Below are positions 19,413-28,424 of a DNA stretch of 64,000 bases, one piece after another. Each line of letters starts with the position of its first letter. The stretch's first letter is position 1. Below the pieces are notes generated by a model. The model was not told the origin of the DNA, made no database searches, and saw only the letters and a list, made by a program, of their open reading frames with translations. Origin of the DNA: Sphingobacteriales bacterium (GTDB lineage Bacteria > Bacteroidota > Bacteroidia > Chitinophagales > Chitinophagaceae). The stretch spans positions 491,778-555,777 of the forward strand of contig RXJG01000004.1 in the NCBI GenBank assembly GCA_003963365.1, in the 5' to 3' direction. Both the position numbers and the translations under genes were made by a program.

Positions 19413-20510
19413 TTAAGCACCTTCTGGTTGTTGCTCAATTTTTTCATCCTCAGCCCCCCGTAATACAATGTGACTCATTTTACGCAAAGGATTTTTCCGG
19501 CTGTCAGTATATTCGAACTGATTGCGCAAAATATCAATAGCGGTAAATACAGCTTCCCGCATTGAAGATTCATCCGCTTTGTTTTTCCCGGCAATATCAA
19601 AGGCAGTTCCATGATCCGGCGAAGTACGAACACCGGGTATACCGGCTGTAAAGTTTACCCCTTCGCCTATGGCTAAAGATTTAAATGGTATCAAACCCTG
19701 GTCATGGTACATAGCCAGTATTGCATCAAATTTTTCATGCTGACCTCTTGCAAAAAAAGCATCTGCACTATAGGGGCCAAACACCATCATGTCTTTTTGT
19801 TTGGCTTCTTTTATTGCGGGTTTAATAATCGTATCTTCTTCTGTACCCACCAAACCTTCATCTCCTGCGTGTGGATTTAAACCCAATACGGCAATACGTG
19901 GTTTACTGATGCCAAAATCTTTTTTGAGCGATTGATTTAATATATCCAGTTTTGATAACAGGTTTTCTTTGGTAACAGCTTTGGCAATATCAGTTACAGG
20001 AACATGCTCTGAAAGTAATGCCACTTTTAAATTTTCAGCAGTCAGAATCATCAATACATCTTTTGCTTCAAATGCAGCTTTAAGGTAGGGGGTATGACCA
20101 GTATAATTAAATTCACTGCTCTGAACATTTTTCTTATGAATGGGGGCTGTTACCAGGCCATCAATTACTTTTTCTTTCAGCGCCTGTACTGCTGCCGTCA
20201 GTGATTTTACAGCATACTTACCTCCGGTTTCATTTAATGAACCGGGTGTAATATTTACATCCTCTTCCCAGCAGGTATATACATTGATCATTTTAGGATT
20301 AAACCGGTAATCTTTTACTGCCTGGTAATTAAAATTTATTTCAGGAAATGCTTTTTTGTAAAAATTGATCACTTTATTTGAAGCGAAAACAACAGGGGTG
20401 CAGATATCTAACATTCTTGAATCGCCCAGTACTTTAATGATAAGTTCGGGGCCGATGCCATTTAAGTCACCGCAGCTAAAGCCAATAACCGGTTTTTGTG
20501 TTTCTGCCAT
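19413..20510 (-). CDS. pdxA: 4-hydroxythreonine-4-phosphate dehydrogenase
   Basis: Oxidises 4-phosphohydroxy-L-threonine with NAD in the DXP-dependent pyridoxal phosphate pathway, feeding PdxJ. Motifs include GFSCGDLNGIGPE at the start, TAPIHK, FNYTGHTPYL, and the metal/active-site segment MYHDQGLIPFK followed by GIPGVRTSPDHGTAFDIAG. Length (365 aa) is a little above E. coli PdxA (329 aa). The gene stops 2 nt from the convergent LolA-like gene. Confidence 0.96.
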   Translation of the reverse strand: MAETQKPVIGFSCGDLNGIGPELIIKVLGDSRMLDICTPVVFASNKVINFYKKAFPEINFNYQAVKDYRFNPKMINVYTCWEEDVNITPGSLNETGGKYAVKSLTAAVQALKEKVIDGLVTAPIHKKNVQSSEFNYTGHTPYLKAAFEAKDVLMILTAENLKVALLSEHVPVTDIAKAVTKENLLSKLDILNQSLKKDFGISKPRIAVLGLNPHAGDEGLVGTEEDTIIKPAIKEAKQKDMMVFGPYSADAFFARGQHEKFDAILAMYHDQGLIPFKSLAIGEGVNFTAGIPGVRTSPDHGTAFDIAGKNKADESSMREAVFTAIDILRNQFEYTDSRKNPLRKMSHIVLRGAEDEKIEQQPEGA

Positions 20511-20648
20511 GGATGCAATCTTTTAGAGGGCGAAAATACAGATATAAATGATTCTTGCTTTATTAAAAGATTTACTTATTAATATTGGTTTAGCCGGTAA
20601 TAATTTATGTTTTTATACGAAAAGCTATGTATTTCTTATGCTGACGGA

Positions 20649-20678
20649 TTTTTTGCCATAACAGAACAGCTAATTTTG
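20649..20678 (+). promoter_or_regulatory. Promoter of rsmA
   Basis: TAATTTTG at 20671-20678 fits TAnnTTTG, with TTTT at 20649-20652 about 18 nt upstream. The element ends only 4 nt before the rsmA ATG, so the transcript should be leaderless or nearly so. Confidence 0.55.
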
Positions 20679-20682
20679 CAGG

Positions 20683-21438
20683 ATGTATACGCTAAAGAAA
20701 TCACTGGGTCAGCATTTTTTAAAAGATGAAAATATTTGCCGAAAAATTGTAGAAGCATTGCAGGCGCATACTTTTTCAAATTTGGTGGAAGTTGGCCCGG
20801 GTGGAGGTGCCCTTACAAAGTATTTATTGCAATTATCCAATATCAATTTTAAAGCGGTGGAAATTGATACAGAAAAAGTGGAATACCTGGAGCAAACTTA
20901 TCCCGCAATAAAAGATAAGATTGTTCACGAAAGTTTTTTGGATACCGCCAAACCGTTTAATGAAAAATTCACCGTGGTTGGTAATTTCCCTTATAACATT
21001 TCTACACAAATCCTGTTTAAAATACTGGAATGGAAAGAAGAGGTGGAATGTGTAGTGGGTATGTTTCAAAAAGAAGTGGCTCTGCGGGTGGCAGCAAAAG
21101 AAGGGACCAAAGTATATGGAGTAATGAGTGTGCTGATACAGGCTTTTTATAAAGTGGAGTATTTGTTTGATGTGCATGAAAAATGTTTTAACCCGCCACC
21201 TAAAGTAAAAAGCGGGGTCATTCGTTTATTGCCGTTGCAAAAAGTACCTGTTATGAGAAGTGAAAAAGATTTCTTTTTATTGGTAAAAACGGCTTTTAAT
21301 CAACGCAGAAAAATGTTGCGTAATGCCGTTAAAAGTTTATTTGATACAAAAACGTTGCAGGATGAAATTTTTAATAAACGGGCGGAACAACTGAGGGTGG
21401 AAGATTTTGCATCACTAACATTTAAAATGAAACAATAG
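20683..21438 (+). CDS. rsmA: 16S rRNA adenine-N6,N6-dimethyltransferase
   Basis: Dimethylates two adjacent adenines in the 3'-terminal helix of 16S rRNA late in small-subunit assembly. The N-terminal KKSLGQHFLKDENI, the SAM-binding VEVGPGGGALT (34-44) and the target-base motif NFPYN (101-105, usually NLPYN/NIPYN) are all in place. Length 251 aa is normal. The start is fixed by the conserved N-terminus even though a promoter -7 element sits 4 nt upstream. The 2-hydroxyacid dehydrogenase follows after 21 nt and is probably cotranscribed. Confidence 0.96.
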   Translation: MYTLKKSLGQHFLKDENICRKIVEALQAHTFSNLVEVGPGGGALTKYLLQLSNINFKAVEIDTEKVEYLEQTYPAIKDKIVHESFLDTAKPFNEKFTVVGNFPYNISTQILFKILEWKEEVECVVGMFQKEVALRVAAKEGTKVYGVMSVLIQAFYKVEYLFDVHEKCFNPPPKVKSGVIRLLPLQKVPVMRSEKDFFLLVKTAFNQRRKMLRNAVKSLFDTKTLQDEIFNKRAEQLRVEDFASLTFKMKQ

Positions 21439-21459
21439 CCCTTATACGGGTGGTGGTTT

Positions 21460-22386
21460 ATGGAGAAAGTAATTATTACAGCCAAATGTCATGATATTTT
21501 GCAGGAGCAATTGGCCCGTAAAGGGTATGATGTATTATATCTGCCGGAGATAACTTATGAAGATTTAAATGCCATCGTTGGGGAAGCGGAAGGATTGATT
21601 CTCTCCACAAGGTTGAAAATTGATAAACCAATTTTAGACAATGCTATTAATTTAAAATGGATTGGTCGCCTGGGAAGCGGGTTGGAATTGATAGATGTGG
21701 AGTATGCCAGAAGCAAAGGTATAAAAGTGGAAAGCAGCCCGGAAGGTAACCGGGATGCAGTGGGAGAACATGCCCTGGCAATGCTGCTCGGTTTGATGAA
21801 TAAAATTTTAGTAAGCCATCTTGAAGTAAAAGATTTTATTTGGAAAAGAGAAGCCAACCGGGGTTGGGAATTAAATGGTAAAACAGTCGGTATCATAGGT
21901 TTTGGTAATGCAGGATCAGCTTTTGCTAAAAAACTGCAGGGTTTTGATGTTACCATACTTGCTTATGATAAATACAAATTTGGTTTTGCATCGGGCAATA
22001 TTAAAGAAGCTTCGCTGGAGCAGGTTTTAAAGTATAGCGACGTGGTGAGCCTGTATGTTCCCTTAACAGAAGAAACATTTCACATGGCTAATGATGATTT
22101 CTTTAATGCTATGGAACAAAAGCCATGGTTCATCAACACCTGCCGTGGTAAAGTACATGAAACCGGTGCTGTTATCAATGCGCTTCAAAATGAAAAAATA
22201 TCGGGGGCAGCACTGGATGTACTGGAGAATGAAAAACTCAGTACTTATTCAGAGGAGGAAAAGCAGCAGCTACGCTGGCTTTCAGCCCGGCCCAATGTTA
22301 TTATTACACCCCATATTGCCGGGTATAGCCATGAGGCTTTTTATAAAATGAGTAAAATACTTCTGCAAAAACTGGGATTTTTATAA
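21460..22386 (+). CDS. D-isomer-specific 2-hydroxyacid dehydrogenase (SerA-like)
   Basis: NAD-dependent oxidoreductase; resemblance to phosphoglycerate dehydrogenase suggests serine synthesis, but the substrate is not settled by sequence. The Rossmann motif [15 protein letters not shown] lies at about 144-158. The catalytic set is Arg229 (TCRGK), Glu256 (DVLENE) and His285 (TPHIAG). The 308-residue product lacks the C-terminal ACT/regulatory domain of long SerA proteins. Confidence 0.88.
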   Translation: MEKVIITAKCHDILQEQLARKGYDVLYLPEITYEDLNAIVGEAEGLILSTRLKIDKPILDNAINLKWIGRLGSGLELIDVEYARSKGIKVESSPEGNRDAVGEHALAMLLGLMNKILVSHLEVKDFIWKREANRGWELNGKTVGIIGFGNAGSAFAKKLQGFDVTILAYDKYKFGFASGNIKEASLEQVLKYSDVVSLYVPLTEETFHMANDDFFNAMEQKPWFINTCRGKVHETGAVINALQNEKISGAALDVLENEKLSTYSEEEKQQLRWLSARPNVIITPHIAGYSHEAFYKMSKILLQKLGFL

Positions 22387-22408
22387 TTCAGGACTTTTTC
22401 TATTTTTG
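22378..22408 (+). promoter_or_regulatory. Promoter of greA
   Basis: TATTTTTG at 22401-22408 with TTTT at 22378-22381, spacing 19 nt. The predicted start near 22414 lies before the hairpin at 22421-22449, so the greA transcript would contain that hairpin in its leader. Confidence 0.6.
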
Positions 22409-22420
22409 CAATATGTAATG

Positions 22421-22458
22421 GCAACGCTTCAGCCCCACTGAGGCGTTGTTATTTTTTT
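22421..22458 (+). terminator. Terminator-like hairpin in the greA leader
   Basis: GCAACGCTTCAG and CTGAGGCGTTGT pair over 12 positions (two G-T) with a five-base loop CCCCA, followed by TTATTTTTTT. It terminates read-through from the upstream gene. Because a promoter lies just before it, it may also act as an attenuator for greA. Confidence 0.82.
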
Positions 22459-22483
22459 CTGTTTACTATAAAGGGGAGGAATT

Positions 22484-22957
22484 ATGAATGAGATATTGTA
22501 TATAACCCGGGATACACTGGAGCAAATGAAAGCTGAATTGCAACGGATGAAAACGGTTGACCGTCCTGCAGCTTCAAGAGCTATTGCAGAAGCCAGGGAA
22601 AAGGGAGATTTAAAAGAAAATGCGGAATATGATGCGGCTAAAGAGGCGCAGGGAATATTAGAAGCCCGTATAAAAAAACTGGAAAGCGATATTGCCAATG
22701 TAAGAATATTAAGTGCGGATAATCTTGATACCAGCAAGGTGAGCATTCTTACCAAAGTAAAACTTACCAATTTAGCCACTAAAAAATCGGTTGTTTATCA
22801 AATCGTTTCTGAAAAAGAAGCAGACCTGAAAGCCGGAAAAATTTCTGTAACATCACCTATTGGAAAGGGGGTACTTGGAAAACAAGTGGGGGAAATAGCA
22901 GAAGTACAGGCACCTGCTGGTGTAATTAAATTCCAGATTGAAGAGATTACAGCATAG
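22484..22957 (+). CDS. greA: Transcription elongation factor GreA
   Basis: Enters the RNA polymerase secondary channel and triggers cleavage of backtracked RNA. The N-terminal antiparallel coiled coil (about 8-75) carries the acidic tip region and the GDLKENAEYDAAKE signature. The C-terminal FKBP-like domain (80-157) ends GVIKFQIEEI. Length 157 aa is standard. Its leader carries a terminator-like hairpin behind its own promoter. The HIT gene follows after 28 nt. Confidence 0.96.
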   Translation: MNEILYITRDTLEQMKAELQRMKTVDRPAASRAIAEAREKGDLKENAEYDAAKEAQGILEARIKKLESDIANVRILSADNLDTSKVSILTKVKLTNLATKKSVVYQIVSEKEADLKAGKISVTSPIGKGVLGKQVGEIAEVQAPAGVIKFQIEEITA

Positions 22958-22985
22958 ATCATCATAACTGAAAAATTTCAGCAGC

Positions 22986-23381
22986 ATGACTATTTTTTCT
23001 AAAATAATAGCCGGTGAAATACCCAGCTATAAGATTGCAGAGAATGATAAGTTCTTTGCTTTCCTGGATATTTTTCCGCTTGCTGAAGGACATACACTGA
23101 TAGTTCCTAAATTGGAAATTGATAAATTTTTTGATGTTCCGGACAACTTTCTGGCTGAAATGCTGGTCTTTGCCAAACCTATTGCACATGCAATAGAAAA
23201 AGCGTTTGACTGTAACCGATGTGGAATAAGTGTTGTAGGGTTGGAAGTACCGCATGCACACCTGCACCTGGTGCCCATCAATAACTCAGATGATTTAAAT
23301 TTTACCCGGCCTAAATTAAAAATGACACCAGAAGCATTAAAGAAAACACAGGAAAAAATCCTGGCTAATTTAAAACGATAA
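22986..23381 (+). CDS. HIT-family nucleotide hydrolase/transferase
   Basis: Small nucleotide-binding protein of the histidine-triad family, probably acting on AMP-conjugated or dinucleoside substrates. The triad HAHLHLVPI starts at residue 90 (His90, His92, His94). The N-terminal FSKIIAGEIPSYKIAENDKFFAFLDIFP is typical of the HINT branch. Length 131 aa is usual. It sits between greA and a small membrane protein gene whose ATG is 1 nt after its stop. Confidence 0.93.
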   Translation: MTIFSKIIAGEIPSYKIAENDKFFAFLDIFPLAEGHTLIVPKLEIDKFFDVPDNFLAEMLVFAKPIAHAIEKAFDCNRCGISVVGLEVPHAHLHLVPINNSDDLNFTRPKLKMTPEALKKTQEKILANLKR

Positions 23382-23382
23382 C

Positions 23383-23739
23383 ATGAGCCAGAACCAGCAA
23401 ACCACCACCCGGCCACCGCTTATTACACTGCTTTGCACTTTTGTATTTGCTGCAGGTATTTATATGATTATTCAAACATTTTCCGGCGCATTTCAGCATG
23501 ATTTAAAAGATTCAGGAAAAATTTTGTTTTCACCTTTAATAGTGCTCTTTATAATCATTGCTCTTACGGGTGCCTCCGGTATATGGACGATGGAAAAATG
23601 GGGTTTCTTTATTTTTTTGATTGCCGCCTGCGGTTTCCAGGTAGTGCCGGCAATATTTGGTGTATGGACTTATGCGTGGTTATTGCCAGTGGTGCTTTCA
23701 TCTTTATTTGCCATTCATTTGAGAGAAATGAAATCTTAA
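23383..23739 (+). CDS. Small four-helix membrane protein
   Basis: Function unknown. The 118-residue protein has hydrophobic helices at about 9-28, 47-64, 70-85 and 92-112 and is otherwise featureless. Its ATG follows the HIT stop by 1 nt, so the two are probably cotranslated. Convergent with ruvC (23-nt gap). Confidence 0.75.
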   Translation: MSQNQQTTTRPPLITLLCTFVFAAGIYMIIQTFSGAFQHDLKDSGKILFSPLIVLFIIIALTGASGIWTMEKWGFFIFLIAACGFQVVPAIFGVWTYAWLLPVVLSSLFAIHLREMKS

Positions 23740-23762
23740 TAAAAACCTTCAGGCAAGCTGCT

Positions 23763-24326
23763 TTATTTTTTTATTCTCCCGGGGTTATTCTTAATAAAAT
23801 CTTCCCATCCATTCAGTTTGTTACTATTTATATTTAAAGGAGAACGGTTTTGAAAGTAATGACACACCGCCACGGCCAGGGCATCTGTAGCATCATAATA
23901 TTTGGGTGTTTCTTTAAAAGCGATAATTCTTTGAAGCATTTTAAAAACCTGTTCTTTATCTGAATTACCATTGCCGGTAATGGATTGCTTTACTTTTTTG
24001 GGTGAATATTCAGTAACAGTTAACCCGGCCGACATGGCAGCAGCTATTGCCACTCCCTGTGCCCTGCCCAGCTTAAGCATACTCTGTACATTTTTTCCAA
24101 AGAAAGGAGCTTCAATAGCAAAATAATCCGGCTGATGTTTTTGAATGATACCACAAACTTTTTCGTGTATCATTTGTAAACGTACATGATTATCTTTTTT
24201 GGAAGATAATTTTAATACATCCATCTCCAGTAATTCTATTTTATTGCCTGTAACCTTAATGATACCATATCCCATCAGTAATGTTCCGGGGTCGATGCCT
24301 AAAATTATTTTGCTGTTTTTTTGCAA
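23763..24326 (-). CDS. ruvC: Holliday junction resolvase RuvC
   Basis: Cuts Holliday junctions after RuvAB branch migration. The RNase H-fold catalytic acids are visible: Asp12 (GIDPGT), Glu72 (AIEAPF), and Asp145/Asp148 in YDATDALAVAVCH. Length 187 aa is normal for the phylum. ruvB is also in this window at 38905 but in a separate unit; ruvA is not seen. Divergent from the flippase-like gene with 33 nt between starts. Confidence 0.95.
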   Translation of the reverse strand: MQKNSKIILGIDPGTLLMGYGIIKVTGNKIELLEMDVLKLSSKKDNHVRLQMIHEKVCGIIQKHQPDYFAIEAPFFGKNVQSMLKLGRAQGVAIAAAMSAGLTVTEYSPKKVKQSITGNGNSDKEQVFKMLQRIIAFKETPKYYDATDALAVAVCHYFQNRSPLNINSNKLNGWEDFIKNNPGRIKK

Positions 24327-24343
24327 AGCGGGGATTAAATTTG
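24309..24343 (+). promoter_or_regulatory. Candidate promoter of the UPF0104-type gene, overlapping the ruvC start
   Basis: TAAATTTG at 24336-24343 fits TAnnTTTG, and TTTG at 24309-24312 lies 23 nt upstream (a long spacer). It ends 16 nt before the proposed CTG start at 24360 and overlaps the beginning of ruvC on the other strand. Confidence 0.45.
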
Positions 24344-24359
24344 AACAACTTTATTCTGC

Positions 24360-25361
24360 CTGAACAAAAATATCAAAATATTCCTCAATTATTTTTTAGG
24401 CCCGGTACTCTTTCTGTGGTTATCCGTTTCTATTTATCACCAGATAGCAACTCAAAACGATTTACCACATGCACTTGAACAAATTAAACTCGCTGTAACG
24501 GGCAATGATGCATGGAAGCTGTGGTTAACTGTTATATTAATGTTGTTAAACTGGGGTATTGAAGCGAGGAAATGGCAGGTATTGCTGAAATCATTGCAAC
24601 CTGTTTCATTATTAAAAGCATTTAATTCTGTGTTGAGTGGTGTGGCTTTTGCTATCAATACTCCCAACAGAATTGGTGAATATGGAGGAAGAGTATTGTA
24701 TATTAATGCGGGTAACCGTATTAAAGCTGTTTCGCTGGCCATGCTGGGTAGCATTAGTCAGCTTATCATTACATTGCTAACTGGCTTTTGCGGACTGTTG
24801 TATTTAAAAAATCTTAACATCCTAAGTACAACTGGAGTGGTGCATCCATTGTCTCATATTTGGTTCAATATTGTTGTGTACGGGGTTTTATTAGTAACGC
24901 TAGGGGTTGTGCTTTTTTATTTTCGCTTGTCGTGGATGGTAAGATGGCTGGAAAAATTACCCCGCAAAGGAAAGATGATAGAATATATAAAAGTACTGGA
25001 TAGCTTTGCATTTGCGGATTTAATACGACTTTTAAGTTTGTCGCTTTTCAGGTACCTGGTATTTGTGTCACAATATTTGTTATTATTTGATTTGTTTGGT
25101 GTGCAGGTAAATTGGTGGCAGGGATTTTGGATAGTGAGTGTACTGTTTTTAATCCTGGCAATAATCCCAACCTTTGCACTGGCGGAGTTGGGAATAAGGG
25201 GAAAAGTCTCTATCTTTTTATTGCAGGGTTTCAGCAGTAATTATGCAGGAATTATTTCCTGTACACTGGGGATATGGGTAATAAATTTGGTGGTGCCGGC
25301 ATTAATTGGCAGTTTATTAATTTTAGGAGTTAAATTTTTTAGATCAGATGAAGAAAATTAG
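24360..25361 (+). CDS. LPG synthase/flippase-like membrane protein (UPF0104/AglD type), probable CTG start
   Basis: Polytopic membrane protein resembling the transmembrane part of lysylphosphatidylglycerol synthases; likely handles a lipid-linked substrate, exact role unknown. About seven to eight hydrophobic helices are visible. The first ATG (24540) would remove the first helix and a conserved-looking start. The frame is open back to 24345, and CTG at 24360 gives LNKNIKIFLNYFLGPVLFLW, whose NKNIKIF opening suits a translation start. That gives 333 residues, the usual size. The stop overlaps the DUF3108 gene by 14 nt. Confidence 0.75.
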   Translation: MNKNIKIFLNYFLGPVLFLWLSVSIYHQIATQNDLPHALEQIKLAVTGNDAWKLWLTVILMLLNWGIEARKWQVLLKSLQPVSLLKAFNSVLSGVAFAINTPNRIGEYGGRVLYINAGNRIKAVSLAMLGSISQLIITLLTGFCGLLYLKNLNILSTTGVVHPLSHIWFNIVVYGVLLVTLGVVLFYFRLSWMVRWLEKLPRKGKMIEYIKVLDSFAFADLIRLLSLSLFRYLVFVSQYLLLFDLFGVQVNWWQGFWIVSVLFLILAIIPTFALAELGIRGKVSIFLLQGFSSNYAGIISCTLGIWVINLVVPALIGSLLILGVKFFRSDEEN

Positions 25362-26145
25362 CGCAGGAACTTTTTGTTTACTTATGTCTTTAACCTTGTC
25401 CTTAAGAGCAGGAGATGAATTTTGCGGTATTCGTAATAAAGCATTCGGGGATGGTGAGCAGATAAATTTTATTGTATACTACACACTGGCGGGAGTATTT
25501 GTTAATGGTGGAGATGCTACGTTTACTACTACCTTAGAAAGATATAATGCCAAACCTGTTTATCATATTGTAGGGTCAGGCCAAACCAATTCCTTCTTCG
25601 ACAAATTTTTTAAAGTAAGAGATACCTACGAATCTTATATTGATACAGCCACCTTGCAACCATACAAGTTTATACGCAATGTGTTTGAAGGCGGGTATAA
25701 AAAATATGAGAACGTATCGTTTAACCAGAAAGCCAATACGGCCACTTCTACCAAGGGGACATTTAAAGTTTCTAATTGTATACAGGATGTACTGAGTGCC
25801 GTTTATTATGCCCGCAATATTGATTTTAATAGTTATAAATCCGGCGATAAAATAAACTTTGATATGTACATTGATGATGAAATATTCAACATGTATATCC
25901 GGTACCTTGGTAAAGAAAAAATTAAAACTAAATACGGAAAGTTTAATGCCATCAAGTTTAAGCCCCTGCTGATAAAAGGAACTATTTTTGAAGGTGGCGA
26001 AAAGATGACGGTTTGGGTGAGCGATGATCCTAATCATATTCCGCTGCGTATTGAAAGCCCCATTAGTGTAGGAAGTGTAAAAGTAGATATGATGGGTTAC
26101 AAGAACCTGCGTTATCCAATGAGTTCATTGGTAAAAGTGAGGTGA
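25348..26145 (+). CDS. DUF3108 family secreted protein
   Basis: Uncharacterised envelope protein. A signal peptide (MKKISAGTFCLLMSLTLSLRAG) is followed by a beta-rich domain with the DUF3108 pattern: GEQINFIVYYTLAGVFVNGGDATF near the start, then YESYIDTATLQPYKFIRNVFEGGY, and WVSDDPNHIPLRIESPI near the end. Length 265 aa fits. The 14-nt overlap with the upstream flippase-like gene suggests shared expression, possibly in lipid or envelope assembly (inference). Confidence 0.85.
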   Translation: MKKISAGTFCLLMSLTLSLRAGDEFCGIRNKAFGDGEQINFIVYYTLAGVFVNGGDATFTTTLERYNAKPVYHIVGSGQTNSFFDKFFKVRDTYESYIDTATLQPYKFIRNVFEGGYKKYENVSFNQKANTATSTKGTFKVSNCIQDVLSAVYYARNIDFNSYKSGDKINFDMYIDDEIFNMYIRYLGKEKIKTKYGKFNAIKFKPLLIKGTIFEGGEKMTVWVSDDPNHIPLRIESPISVGSVKVDMMGYKNLRYPMSSLVKVR

Positions 26146-26149
26146 TGAT

Positions 26150-26228
26150 TCTTTGATTTGGTGATTTGAAGATTTAAAAATGTACTCACGGAAACGAATG
26201 ATCATCTTCAAACCATCAAATTTTCAAA
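26150..26228. repeat. GATTTGA-type imperfect inverted repeat between convergent genes
   Basis: Left arm words GATTTGGTGATTTGAAGATT and right arm words CATCTTCAAACC / CATCAAATTTTCAAATC are near reverse complements around a ~20-nt loop. It fills the 78-nt space between the DUF3108 and MBL-fold stop codons and may act as a bidirectional terminator. Confidence 0.6.
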
Positions 26229-27069
26229 TCAGCTCATTCAGTTTAAAACTCTCCTTCATTCTGATTCCTCTTTCTGTTTGTTGTAAAGTGCAGCATTCAA
26301 TTTTTGGATCATGTTCAAAGAAAAGAACATAATCTTTTTCCAAAGCTTCTTTTAAAAAGACTTTCTTTTCCTGCATAGTAGTTAATGGAAACATATCATA
26401 CCCCATCACATAAGGAATGGGAATATGGGCGGCAGCAGGAAGCAAATCTGCCATAAATACTACTGTTCTTCCATTGTAGTTAATATGCGGAATCATCATA
26501 GCTTCTGTATGACCACTGACATATGAATAAGTTAATTGAGGAATGATGGGTGATTGTTTAGTATTGGTATCCTGGAATTTTAATTGACCGCTTTCCTGCA
26601 TTGGCAGAATGTTTTCTTTTAAAAAAGACGCCTTTTCTCTTTCATTGGGATATACTGCCCAATGCCAATGCTTTTCATTACTCCAGTAAGCAGCATTTTT
26701 AAATACAGGAACTAATTTTCCATCTTCAATTTTAATAGCTCCACCACAATGATCAAAATGTAAATGGGTTAATACCACATCGGTTACATCATCCGCAGTA
26801 AAACCATGTTTGGCTAATGATTTATCCAGCGTATCATCCCCATGCAAATAATAATGACTCCAGAATTTTGCATCCTGCTTGGTGCCGTTACCGGTATCAA
26901 TTAAAATTAATTTATCATCTTCCTCAATTAACAAACAGCGCAAAGCCCAGCTGCATAAATTATTTTCATCAGCCGGATTGAGTTTGTTCCAAATACTTTT
27001 AGGTACCACACCAAACATTGCTCCGCCGTCTAATTTAAAATAACCGGTGTCTATGGTATATAACTTCAT
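26224..27069 (-). CDS. Metallo-beta-lactamase-fold hydrolase
   Basis: Zinc hydrolase of the AttM/quorum-quenching-lactonase-like branch; substrate unknown. The metal motif HLHFDH is at 102-107, preceded by LILIDTGNG and followed by later ligands (SGHTEAMM, and Asp in VFMADLLPA). Length 281 aa fits. Its start overlaps the MFS gene stop by 4 nt, so the two are translationally coupled; a transporter-plus-hydrolase pair may process an imported compound. Confidence 0.87.
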   Translation of the reverse strand: MKLYTIDTGYFKLDGGAMFGVVPKSIWNKLNPADENNLCSWALRCLLIEEDDKLILIDTGNGTKQDAKFWSHYYLHGDDTLDKSLAKHGFTADDVTDVVLTHLHFDHCGGAIKIEDGKLVPVFKNAAYWSNEKHWHWAVYPNEREKASFLKENILPMQESGQLKFQDTNTKQSPIIPQLTYSYVSGHTEAMMIPHINYNGRTVVFMADLLPAAAHIPIPYVMGYDMFPLTTMQEKKVFLKEALEKDYVLFFEHDPKIECCTLQQTERGIRMKESFKLNELI

Positions 27070-28379
27070 GATGCCAATTCTTTTTCTTTTTTCAACGCCG
27101 AATACAAAATTATTAAACCTATTAAAAAGAATGTAGCTAAAGCAAGAACAGATAATCTTTGTGTACCGGTTAATTCAGTAATGTATCCAAAACTCAGCAT
27201 ACCTATTACCACCGCTACTTTTTCTGTTACATCATAAAAGCTGAAGAAAGAAGCTGTGTCTTTTGTTTCAGGCATCAGCTTACTATAAGTGCTGCGGCTT
27301 AATGATTGTATTCCGCCCATTACAAAACCAACACAGGCGCCAAGAGCATAAAATAATGGTATATTCCCTTTGGGAACAAAATACCCGGCTATACATATCA
27401 ATACCCAAAAACCAATTACTATCATCAGTGCCTGGAAATTTCCAATCTTACCGGAGAGTTTTGATATAACAAAGGCTCCCGGTATCGCAACCAGTTGAAT
27501 CAGTAAAATGGCAATAATGAGATTGGATACCGGTATTTCCAGTTCACTTTTTCCGTACAGCGTAGCTGCCAGCATTACGGTTTGTACACCCATATTATAA
27601 AAGAAGAAAGCACCAAGATAACGTTTGATAACGGACATGGTTTTTATCTGGTTCCAAACTTTGGCCAGTTCACGATATCCGTTTGTTAAAAAGTTATTTT
27701 GAGAATTATTTGATCCGGCAGCTAATGGTTTGGGTAATCTTACTAAAGAATAATATCCAAAAAATAACCACCAAATACATACTGCTACAAAAGAAACTCT
27801 GGATCCTTCTCCTTCGCTTGCAAACCCAAACATTGTATATTTCATCACAAATACAAAACAAATAAGTTGCAGTATCACACTGCCAATATAGCCATAAGCA
27901 AAACCTCTTGCACTAACACTGTCACGGTCTTCCGGTGCTGCTATTTCCGGTAAAAAAGAATTACTGAATACATAACTGCTCCAGAAACAAATGCAGGCAA
28001 TGATCATACAAAGAATACCTATCCATAGTGTATGAAGATCTTTAAAGAAATATAATCCACCACAGGCAAGACTTCCAATGGTAAAAAAAACAGCCATAAA
28101 GGTTTTTTTATTGCCTTTATAATCTGCGATGGAAGTAAGTAATGGAAGTATGATAGCAACAATTAATAGTGCAAAAGCCAATGCATAATTATACAAAGAG
28201 GTATTGACAAACTCCCGGCCCATAAAATGGACATAGATTACATCACCTTCTCTTCGTTCTTCAGCTATTGCTTCGAAATAAGCAGGAAAAATGGTGGAAG
28301 TAATTACTAAATTATAAACGCTGTTGGCCCAGTCGAACATAGCCCAGCCGTTAATAACTCTTTTTGAAGCTGTTTGCAT
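27066..28379 (-). CDS. MFS transporter, UMF1 (Atg22-like) family
   Basis: Twelve-helix major facilitator protein of 437 residues. The opening RVINGWAMFDWANSVYNLVITSTIFPAYF is characteristic of the UMF1/vacuole-effluxer-like family, as is VMGGIQSLSRSTYSKLMPETKDTASFFSFYDVTEK. The cargo is unknown; amino acids are suggested only for the eukaryotic relatives. Coupled by a 4-nt overlap to the MBL-fold hydrolase. It lies where truB often follows uppP in related genomes. Confidence 0.9.
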   Translation of the reverse strand: MQTASKRVINGWAMFDWANSVYNLVITSTIFPAYFEAIAEERREGDVIYVHFMGREFVNTSLYNYALAFALLIVAIILPLLTSIADYKGNKKTFMAVFFTIGSLACGGLYFFKDLHTLWIGILCMIIACICFWSSYVFSNSFLPEIAAPEDRDSVSARGFAYGYIGSVILQLICFVFVMKYTMFGFASEGEGSRVSFVAVCIWWLFFGYYSLVRLPKPLAAGSNNSQNNFLTNGYRELAKVWNQIKTMSVIKRYLGAFFFYNMGVQTVMLAATLYGKSELEIPVSNLIIAILLIQLVAIPGAFVISKLSGKIGNFQALMIVIGFWVLICIAGYFVPKGNIPLFYALGACVGFVMGGIQSLSRSTYSKLMPETKDTASFFSFYDVTEKVAVVIGMLSFGYITELTGTQRLSVLALATFFLIGLIILYSALKKEKELAS

Positions 28380-28424
28380 AAGCAGGTATTGTTATGGAAA
28401 AATAAACAATAAAACCGAAAGATG

